A stretch of 64,000 nucleotides of DNA from the NCBI GenBank assembly GCA_948470475.1, contig OX419347.1:13927675-13991674 (forward strand). The letters run 5' to 3'. The DNA comes from Galaxea fascicularis (Eukaryota; Cnidaria; Anthozoa; Scleractinia; Euphylliidae). Shown here piece by piece: positions 54,948 to 64,000 of this stretch (position 1 is the stretch's first letter; every line of letters begins with the position of its first letter). The notes beneath the pieces are model-generated. The model saw only the letters and a list, made by a program, of their open reading frames with translations. It had not been told where the DNA came from and ran no database searches. Position numbers and translations under genes: made by a program.

Positions 54948-55845
54948 ATCTAAAGTGTTTATAGATCGCACTCCGGACCACTGGGGCTATCAAAACAGAA
55001 AAGAGACAGTGGAAGGCTGGTGTGTTTCTTGCCGACAATTTGATGTTGTTGTCGGCCCTCGGCTAAAAACTGAGGCTAGCAACGCTAGCTAGCCAGCTTG
55101 TTTGATGCCTTGCGTTATATCGTGTTCAACGGGCTGAATGCTATAAATATGCGACCAATTTACCGTATAAACTTCCTGTTCCCGTGATATGAGATTCCGA
55201 AGATATCCGAAGATGTCCGGAAATTTTTCGGCGAGTTACGCCATTCGCCGCTGCTTTTAAGGGAGCTAACACCGGTTTTCAGCGCTTTCGACAACGTATG
55301 CTTTGAAAGATCGATAGTGGCAATCTTTATAGTTCAATTAATTATTAGTGATCAAGCTGAGTTAACAACTTTGATAACTACGTTCATAAACAGTTTAAAG
55401 TGTCAGGAACACAGCTAATGTTTGTCTAATGTTAATGTGTTAGGAATACTTGCTAGCTTCAAGTCATAATAACTCAAACACAACTCAAAAGACTTAAAAA
55501 CTCAAACTTATTTTTTATCGTTTCACAGAACTAGTAATTCAAGATCCAAAATTCATGGGAGCAGATTCTGTTGGCAGTCACCTCAGTTAAGTTTAATCGC
55601 ATTGTTCATGTCTTACACTAGAGCGTGAAACCCCGAACATTCAGGGCCCGGTTGTTCGAAGGTTGATTAACTTAATCCAGAATTAGCGTGAGCTTTGGCT
55701 GCAGTTTTTAACTTTTGGGTAAAAGTTTCTGTTGCTGCTTTTCGTTTTTCAGGACTGACTTCCTCTGAATCTAAAATTCTACACTAGAGCGTTTAACATT
55801 TTGGGGAAAGAGAAAAACTCATTGATTATTTTTTGATACTTGAGC
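54948..55845. other. Upstream region of the receptor gene, no other gene seen
   Basis: About 900 bp between the receptor start codon and the LINE remnant. The first 100-200 bp should hold the receptor promoter and 5' UTR; I see no clear TATA box. Otherwise A/T-rich with no coding signal. Confidence 0.4.
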
Positions 55846-56750
55846 GATGTGTTCACTCCAGAATTCTTAATCTGATTGAACCATGTTTAAGTCATTCACA
55901 GCATGGTTTTAGAAGGTACAAATGCTGCCACGCAGCTACTCCACTACGTACACAATTTAGCAACATCATTAGATGCTGAGGAATAAATTGATAACGTCTA
56001 CCTCGATATGGAAAAGGCTTTTGACCGAGTACTACATGAAAAGCTTCTACACAAACTGGAGTTCTTAGGAATTCGTAACCATTTGCTGCATTGGATAGGT
56101 CTCAGTTACCTCACAGATAGACGGCACAGAGTACCTATCGACGGCATCTCCTCAGATTGGAAAACATGTATCTTCTGGCGTCCTACAAGGCTCGATAATT
56201 GGTCCTATTCTGTTTCTTATCTATATGAATGATATTGGATGAGAGTTATCTCCTGTTACTTTACTGTACTTTACTACCTCTCTATACCGATGACGCCAAA
56301 TTTAGTCAGAGTTATACGAGGTCAATTGGATCGTGGCATACCGCGGCTATAGCAAGACCTATCCACCTTACACCAATGGGTATGAAGTTCAACACTGACA
56401 GTTCATCTCTGTATCACGAACAAAAGAAACAGATTAGAAACCTCTTTAACGATGAGAGTGTTCATCAAATCTATCAATCGCGGCGGGATTCGAGTGGCGG
56501 GACATTTCAATTAACATCCGGGACTTACAGTTGCGGCTCAATGAAAACTTCATACTCAGTTGTCAAAATGCGAAGCTGTTGAGATGTGTGTTAAATCAAA
56601 AAGATATCTTGTTGTCAGTAGTGACTTGAAGAACTTCGGACACTGGATTGCACTCAATTTAGCTCACGACAATCTCAAGATGTGGGAGTCCCTGACACTT
56701 CTTTCAAAGTTGACAAAAAAGTGGGAAAGTTAAGTAAGCTTAAGTAATGG
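55846..56750 (+). pseudogene. Decayed LINE reverse transcriptase fragment
   Basis: 56008-56090 reads MEKAFDRVLHEKLLHKLEFLGI, a typical LINE reverse transcriptase block, followed by SYLTDRRHR and SSDWK. After a frameshift come the remains of the GVPQGS..GPILFLIYMND block, then YTDDAKFSQ at about 56282, corresponding to the catalytic YxDD motif. Stops and frameshifts interrupt it (for example the TAA near 55984), so it is inactive. CR1/Jockey-like by motif style; clade not settled. Confidence 0.75.
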
Positions 56751-56765
56751 CAGTGTTAAGACCAG

Positions 56766-59700
56766 ATGATGAAACGTAGAGACTCCTTCGCCGGCATATT
56801 CTCTAGCCACAGCTTAAAAAGTTCAACTGTTGAAGATGAAGGACTTTTGGCCGACGTTGAAGATGACAACAGAGTTTCTTCACCAAATGACTCATATCAG
56901 ATTCGTCCATCTTGTCTTGTTGATAACGACGATTCTTCGAGTAGCTGGTTTATTCTGGCAGACTCCGAGCCTGAAGATGACAATTGCGATGAATCAAGAA
57001 ACCAGAATTACAACTCGCCCCACAGAACACTCAGTAATATTTTTTCGCGAGTTGTAAAACCAAAGATTCAAGCGAGCCGAAGTAGGCTTAGATGCGCTGT
57101 GAAGCAAAAAGATAGCAAAATATTTGGCGAAGTAAACCAGGTAAGCATACAGTAATATCTCTTAGTTTTGTGTTTTTGCTAAAGGTAGGAGTGTCGTTTT
57201 AGAGACTTAGTTACCCTGCTAGCAGAGGTTTTTTATGTTTTCCTTCGGGGAAAAGATGAAAAACGTTTGCTAGAAGAGTCTTTAAAAACAATGGGTTTTT
57301 TTACGTGAGTAGTTTTCACAGTTTTTGAGCTTTTTTTGGATTGTTTACAAACTTTGGTTGGACAAAGTAAGATAGAATCAAAGTGAGAATGTAAATTTCG
57401 TTTAAACGTTTGGCTAATAAAGTGAAAAGATTCTGGTCGAATAGAAACTTTAGCTTTAAAACGTTTTATAGGTAGGGTAAACTAAGGCTGAACACAAACA
57501 AATGTTTGTTTAATAATGCAAAGTAGATCACGAGAATGTGAAAAGGGAAAAACCAAACATCTTAAATGGTTTCGAATTATGTTGAGAAGTCTTGAAAAAA
57601 CAATAATTCTTAATTAAATGAACATATTTTAAAATAAAACAACATAGCATTTTCGTATAATTTTGTCAATGGAATTTTGAATTTCGTGCTCGACCCAGAC
57701 TCTACTCTGTCCAAGTTGGCCGTGAAGAAACTCGTCGCGGTTGTTGGTAAGGGCTTCCGTTCACGATAAACCTGCCATGTTGTTGTCGGTCAAAGCGTTT
57801 TTCGAATCCTAATGAGATTTATCCGGAGTGACAACCTGTATTTTGACTTCACATAGAAAATGGTGGTTTTCGAGGATCATTTTTGGGTGCGTTTGTGCTT
57901 GGAAAGTTATGTTTTCCGTCGCGTCGCGGATCGGGTTCTTTGACATCCGGAAAACTCCATTTGTAACATGTTGTTTCTGTACTTTTCTTGCGGCTTTCAG
58001 GGGGAGAAAAATGCTGGCTTTGACGTTCTCTATCATAACATGAAATATGGCAACAATGCAAGCTGCAAGCTGGTCGAATTCGTGCGTGAAAGGTGAGGAT
58101 TATTTTCAAGCCGTTGGTTCAGTTCGTAGATCTGCACTGCAGGCGCTCTGGCGCTCATTTAGATGATGTTTAGTAGTATTCTATGTTTAAGTTACATCTC
58201 GATCTTCTTCCTTTTATTCTAGATCCGCCGTCGAAGAAGTCTACGCTAAGTCACTTCTTAAATTAGCGAAATCTGCAACCCCTGTCACACAACTTGGGTG
58301 AGGAAATATGTTTGGTCTTTAATGTTGTCGTGAAAGTATCTATGCGGGATTCAAATGGTCGCACGTTCGATTTTGGATCCTTTAAATTCACGGCGATATG
58401 GTTCATAATTTCTAAGTTTCGACACCCTAATATACAGCTGTTATTTCCCGTTTCCCAGAGGTCATTTAAAGCCTAACCTTCTAATTTGCGCCTTAAATTG
58501 TATCACTCGTTAAACCAGAAATGAATTAAATTTAGATGATTGTCAAAATAAACCCACCAAAAATAGCCAAGGGCTTGTGAGAGTTCAATTTCCTTTGATT
58601 ACGAGCATGGATGCGGTTTAAACCCATATTTGTGAGTAAGTTGAGCATGAAATCACGGGTTTCAAACCTTGGTGAATTAGTATTATTTTATGATTTTCTC
58701 GGATAGTTGGTTTTGCGGCTTTGTCTTGAATTAACTTTAGGAATTTCTTTAGCCCCTAAAAGATATAACTCGGAAATGTTTTGATGAAAATTGCTTGTTT
58801 TACCTGTTCATTGTTTTAATATTCCAGTTACTTGACTGCAAACCCGCGGTGGATCGAAGTTCATGTCGTTGAAAATACAACATTTTTTTCTCTCCCTGAC
58901 CCTGTTTTTCTAAGTAACCCTCTAGCAGGTTGAAAATTTGTGACAAATACTCGGATATTTGGTTAACCATATCAAAACATTGTTGTAGATATGTTCATAA
59001 CAATAAGTATTTGTTTTGTTTGCAAGAGACATAATTTCCCTTGTAAAGAAAACATGTTTTGCCCCTTTGTGGTTTGGTAAAATTTGATAGTTTCACTTGC
59101 TTTGAGTTGTCAATTTGAATCTTTATTTAACTCGAAAATCCATGCTATATACAAATTGCTATCAGTAATTTAATGCACTAACAAACCTGACAAACAACAA
59201 AATAATGATAATGACAATTAAGATTTGTTTGATTTAACTGAGACTGATTAATTGTCTTTCTAGACAAGATAGAGTCATGAATTCTTCCCTTCTATGGTTC
59301 CATAACCCGGCTACATTAATTAGGGTATTTTTCCATTTTATAGTAAGGCTGAAAATAAATCTCCTTGGATATCATGTTTATTTGGGTGTTTGCAAGAGAC
59401 TAGGGATAAATGTATTAATAAGTAATGCCTTATAGCATTAATTTTATTTAAATCTGTTACAAAGACAATAAAACCTCTGTTGGGTAACCTGCCACTATGA
59501 GGAAGTAAGGTGAATTACTATTTCAGAGTTTTAAAAACCTCTGGCCAGCCAGAAGTAACTGCATATGACTCTAGCAATGACAATTGGAAAAGACTTATGA
59601 TTGAGCTGAAAACATCACATGAAGAACAAAATTTAATATCCTCATTGAAAAAGTTGTGAAGTTCATCATAGCTACCTAATGCTATTTCTGGAAGGCTTGA

Positions 59701-62700
59701 CTTCTCCTGATACCTAGGGTACTATTTTAGTAGTGGTAGTTAAAAAAATTTAATGTTTCTTTTACAGTGCAACTACTCCGACCAAGGCCACCCAAGAAGA
59801 TTTTTTACCAATTGGCCAAGAATGTTTGAGTGATGAAACAACAGAATAGCCACAATTTGAATTTTGTTGTGCTTTGATAGTGGATAAATTTGTCATACAT
59901 CATTAATTTTGTCAAAATCCATTGTTCCGATGTGAGATCCTTGTTGGCTTGTTTGCAGGAAGTTTTCCCGGGTGGCCTTAATTGAAGTAGTCGCACTGTA
60001 AACTGTCTTTCTAGTATAACAAAATATTGTTCACAATGATATTACTATTATTACAGATAAATTTTTTTGTTAACAATTGTCTAAAATAGCAATTTGTTGT
60101 CTACTTTGAAAAGTTAGGTTGGCATTTTCAAGATCCTCCCTTTTGTCTCACAAGAAAATTATGCAGAGAAATTTATTACAAGGCCCTTTTTTTTTAAATT
60201 ATATGTTTCCAGAAATAATCCATACCCCCACCACAGAGAGAGTTTTTTTTTGTTTACACTCCACCCCTCCAGAAATTCCAATTTAGCTCCAAATTTTTAT
60301 ATAAAACCTTTGCTTATGCCACCCTGACCCCTCCCCCTTGGAATTGCCATTGACCCTCTGTGGGGGAGAGAAGGACATTTTTCTGGAACTGTAGATTTTA
60401 TTTTGTTTTACTAGGGATAAAAAATCTCAGAGATCCACCCTCCCCCACAGATATAACTTTTCTATCATTTGCTTTGTACACTTTGATAGTTACCGGTACT
60501 ACTTTACAGTGGCCATGTACTTTGCTCTGAAACTGATTTTATTGTGGCTTACATGAGATAGCAAGTGTGTGCGACAACACAGTGCAATGTAACACACATG
60601 AGCCACAAACTTTAGAGCTCTGTTGCGTTGTTGAACAGATTCACAATATTTAGCAACACAACAGTTTATATAGACTGTGATTATTGAGTGCACGTTCGAT
60701 CTGTAACAAGACTCCATTTTAGGTGACTAGCAGTCAATATGCTAGAATCTCATGGTTTGTTATGATAAAAAAAAAAAACTTGGGTTACCATATGTACATA
60801 TAACTTGGTAGAATCTTAATCAAATTTCACCAAATGGGTAAGTCTTGTTTAATTTGTTGATTGTACATGTACGTACTTTCAATCGGTCTTTTGCAGGACA
60901 TTTGAGCCTCTTTGGGGAGTTTTACGTGTTGCAACTGAGAAGCTTGCAAATGCACATATGCAAGTTGTGCAGAAATTTCAAGATCTTATCAAGGAGCTAA
61001 AAGAATATGGTGATAAACAAAAAGAGCGACATAAACAGGTAAGCTGTTTTGTGAGATTATTATGTTATTGTACTGGTAGTAGCAGTCTAGCTTACTCAAC
61101 TCCCACTCAAATCTCAAACCATTTCAAGGAAAGTCATTTCAAACCCCAAAAAACCAAACATTTTTAGGAGAGCTAAACTAGAATTTCGAGAGGAGTGTGA
61201 GTGTGTGTGTGTGTGTTTGTGGGTTGGGGGGGGAGGGGGGGGGTGCAAAAAACCTTCCATGGGGAAGATTGAGAGAAAGGGGTGGGGGGGGAGGATACCA
61301 AAAAACTTTCCATAGGGTATGGATATTTTATGGAACACAATGATCCTCCTATAGTTTACACAGGGGGAGATTGGGAGAGAGGGGTAGGTTATGCCAGAAG
61401 GTGGGGAAAGATGGTGAGAAGTTTCTGCTTCTGTTGTCCTTCTGTAGCTATACCCTCGTGATCAATCTTGTACTTGTATATATTTTACATAATTCTTGAT
61501 ACTTATGGATTTTCCATTAATTTCCTCTAGTGTTCCCTCTCCCACATCTAAGGTTCTTCCTGTCTCATAGCTATGACCCTCTTATTTTCTTCTAGCTGGT
61601 TGTTTAAGAGAATTATTGATTAAAATTAAGTTGTCTCTGAAATATTTCTGATTCAGGCAAAAGACGAGTTCAGTCCTACAGCTGATATTGTGCAGACCAT
61701 TCAATCTATGACTGTTAATCTGGCCAAGGTATGTGTTCTGTGCTCGTGAATAAATATATTCACAGGGTTTCATTAATTCTTAAGTTGTTTTTAAGAGTGA
61801 ATGGACATGCTTCCAGAGCCAAACATAGCTTTAAATTGCAAAGGCAGGTGTGTTGCTCAGATAAATGTGGGGTTGCCACAGTTTAGGAAGAGTCAGGGAA
61901 AACATATTTGTTGCCCAAGGATTTGTCTTGGAAGGTCAGTGAAAATGAAAAGTCAACTGAACGATGAATCAAGGATTTTCTTTTAATCCATTGAGTGGCA
62001 ACCCTGTCAGAGTACTTGGATGCCATTACTTACCTGTGGCTCCTAGTTTATAGTAACTAGTTGCATTTGACTTGGGGGTGATCACAATGTCTGTTGTTTG
62101 ACTCCTGGCCTGGTTCTGCAGATGCTGTTTATTGCTAATAGCGGTGAACAGAGAGACTGGACTGGCTTCTTTTTGCACTTTTTAGTCATACATCCTGTCC
62201 TATTTTCCTGTTTCATTGTTAGTATCTTTTTCTGTTGTTTAAAAATATTGTTGATGGCAACAACTGCTTTGTTTTTCTCAAGTCAAAGGAAACTTACTAC
62301 GCACGATGTCAAGAATTGGATAAATTCAAGAAGGATGGTTCTAGTGCTAAAGAAATTGAAAAGGTAGAGAGTACTTAACGTGTTACGTTGGTACAACACC
62401 AATTACTATTAAGATTTTGTCAGGGCTGTCATTAAGGGCCGGGGGCCGGGAATTTTCCCCTCATACTTTAAGGTAAATCCCTGGCTACTTTGATATAAAA
62501 CCAGCATGTTGACTTCACTACAGCAACTCCCCACCTACTTCAAAAATTAGTGACAGCCCTGTTTAGTGGTCTGAAGGAGATGAGTTGGCATTTTACAATG
62601 GATACATTTAATGACTGGAAAATTGATTGCTTTATTCTTCTCTCTGCATCATATCGTTTCCTCAAAGACTAACTCTCCATGTTGACCCACTTTAATTGGT

Positions 62701-63630
62701 TATATGTTGCAGTTAAAAATTAAATTCAGGCAATTTTTTAACCTAGTTTTAAAATCAGTTTCCTATGTCTCCTAACCCTAACTTTGAATAATTAGGCTTT
62801 GGAGACAAAAGGATTGGAGAATCAACCTAGATGAAAAGGTTTTAGTACCTGAATTTAATTTTTACCCGCAACATGTGTGAACCAGTGGGTAACCTGTGTA
62901 GATTGGTAGCCTTCTGCTAGAGCACAACCCTGAAGAGTCTCACAAGAAATAACAAAAAGCAGGTACCGGTACATATTATACATGACATTTAAAGTGTATA
63001 TGACCGACTTTCTTTTATTTGCTCGATTAAATCTCCCCAATGTACTGATAAGTAAAGCAAAAACAATTTTCAATAGCGATTTTCCTTCCCCGTGTTTTGA
63101 TGTACCAAAAGCGTCGAACTTCACTTCCGGTGTGGTATAAAGCCGCGAGACCGAAAACAGGAGACTGGGAACAATTGTGACGTCATTTCAGGACTTCAAG
63201 CTTTGCGAAAAACAGATTTCTCCGACATTTTCTTATTTTCTTATAAACAACGCACTATTGTACCATTTCTTAGCAAATTGATTAGCTCACAATAAGAAAA
63301 TGACAGAGAAAAATATTTTTCGCGAAGCTTGAAGTCCTGAAATGACGTCACAATCGTTCCCAGTCTCCTGTTTTTGGTCTCGTGGTTTTGTACCCCACCG
63401 GAAGTGAAATTTGACGCTTTTGGTACATCAAAACACGGGGAAGGAAAATCACTATTGAAAATTTTTCTTTGCTATACATCAGTATATTCAGAGGAGATTT
63501 AATCGAGCAAATAAAAAAAGTCTGTCATATACACTTTAAGTAATAATTTTATTTGAAATTTACTTAATGATTTGTTATTTTCTTTGGTTTTGTTGGCTTT
63601 TGCAGGCTGAGACTAAAGTAAAGAAATCAG
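56766..63630 (+). CDS. FCHO: FCHO-type F-BAR protein (muniscin), 5' part of gene
   Basis: FCHO1/2 proteins nucleate clathrin-coated pits at the plasma membrane through an N-terminal F-BAR domain. Exons: upstream first exon 56766-57140; canonical first exon with ATG 57860 (57860-57886, MVVFEDHFW); then 58001-58092, 58223-58297, 60897-61038, 61657-61728, 62283-62363, 63606-63630. Phases join throughout. Diagnostic F-BAR blocks: GEKNAGFDVLYHNMKYG, LVEFVRERSAVEEVYAKSL, TFEPLWGVLRVATEKLANAH, FQDLIKELKEYGDKQKERHK, VQTIQSMTVNLAKSKETYY, DGSSAKEIEKAE. The gene continues past the right edge (rest of F-BAR and the mu-homology domain not seen). The upstream exon encodes 125 Ser/Asp-rich residues starting MMKRRDSF, not normal for FCHO. 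FCHO1 versus FCHO2 cannot be decided; a single ancestral gene is likely. Confidence 0.85.
60205..60450 (-). repeat. C-rich repeat, antisense relative of the G-rich repeat
   Basis: AATCCATACCCCCACCACAG, CCACCCCTCCAGAAATTCC and CCACCCTCCCCCACAG stretches. On the - strand these read like the G-rich repeat at 1-110 and 61195-61345. Confidence 0.45.
61195..61345 (+). repeat. GT microsatellite plus G-rich dispersed repeat
   Basis: (GT)n followed by long G runs with GTGCAAAAAACCTTCCATGG, then a second unit ending GGGTATGGATATTTTATGG. Same phrase order as at 1-110. Confidence 0.6.
62421..62561. repeat. Repeat family C (copy 2, inverted relative to copy 1)
   Basis: CAGGGCTGTCATTAAGGGCC at the left and AAAATTAGTGACAGCCCTG at the right; the reverse complement matches 15504-15670 in phrase order. 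Confidence 0.7.
62998..63540. mobile_element. 543-bp foldback element with ~240-bp arms
   Basis: TTTAAAGTGTATATGACCGA at the left mirrors GTCATATACACTTTAAG at the right. Inner matches include CTCGATTAAATCTCC, TTCCCCGTGTTTTGATGTAC, ACTTCCGG, GGAGACTGGGAAC and TGACGTCATTTCAGGACTTC with their inverses. It fills the intron before the last FCHO exon in view. MITE. Confidence 0.85.
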
Positions 63631-64000
63631 GTATAATAAAAAATCATTTGCTTGTTTTAAAGTGCTTTAAAGGGGCTATGTCACAAACGATTTTGTGGTT
63701 TTGGATCAATTCTTTCCAAAAACCGTTACTTATTTATACAAACAATGTTCCTGATAAACTATGAGGTGGATATCAAATTAATTTTATCAAAGAGAGCAAC
63801 CCATAATAAGGTTTTTGGTGTTTTTTGTCGAGATAGCATCAAAACTTGAAAACGTTGGCCCAACCTTTTCAAGTTTTAATCCATTTCCATCCTTGCCGCA
63901 TTGGTAGCATCAGACGACATGAAACAGTTTTAGTGTCATAACAGTCTTAAATAACAAAACTAGACCATTATTTTTGGATCTTAATTGACCGCAAGACATA

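Overview
This window is nuclear DNA from an animal, most likely an anthozoan cnidarian (a stony coral or relative). Genes are split into many small GT-AG exons. Repeats are dense and mostly short hairpin-like DNA elements and tRNA-derived SINEs. There is an ApeC-domain receptor gene and a divergent H2A/H2B pair with animal histone 3' stem-loops. The species assignment is inference from gene content, not a database match.

Region 1 (1-29252, + strand): all but the N-terminal part of a nucleoporin NUP155 gene. I can place 33 coding exons (1318 residues) in continuous phase down to the stop; roughly the first 55-70 residues lie upstream. Its introns hold many inverted-repeat elements. One also holds a complete-looking 5.0-kb DNA transposon (2808-7823) inserted antisense 15 bp after an exon. 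It has 12-bp terminal inverted repeats, a probable 4-bp TTTT target duplication, mirrored arrays of a 14-bp subterminal motif, a DDE-like transposase frame and an adjoining Ulp1-type (C48) protease frame. The first intron visible has U12-type splice signals with a GC donor.

Region 2 (29253-40800): gene-poor. It holds a ~107-bp tandem repeat array, a single-exon orphan gene of 418 residues on the - strand, a decayed Penelope-like (GIY-YIG) retroelement tail, several inverted-repeat elements, an inverted pair of CGGTTTT-rich repeats and a tRNA-derived SINE.

Region 3 (40801-41937): histone H2A (-) and H2B (+), divergently transcribed from a ~300-bp shared promoter with one TATA box for each.

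Region 4 (44030-54947, - strand): a nine-exon membrane receptor of about 805 residues: signal peptide, ApeC, CUB, ApeC, CUB, Thr/Pro-rich stalk, one transmembrane helix, and a 47-residue tail with an ITIM-like tyrosine motif. Every intron is phase 1, and the three-exon ApeC-CUB cassette is duplicated. ApeC domains are known from invertebrate immune and adhesion proteins, so a microbe-sensing or adhesion role is likely but inferred.

Region 5 (55850-63630, + strand): a decayed LINE reverse transcriptase fragment, then the 5' end of an FCHO-type F-BAR gene (clathrin-pit initiation) with a canonical first exon and a second, upstream first exon that would add a 125-residue N-terminus. The gene runs off the right edge.

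The most unusual items are the two-frame Ulp1/DDE transposon, the duplicated ApeC-CUB receptor with a signalling-type tail, the GC-AG U12-type intron, and a 58-bp hairpin insertion flanked by 11-bp direct repeats.
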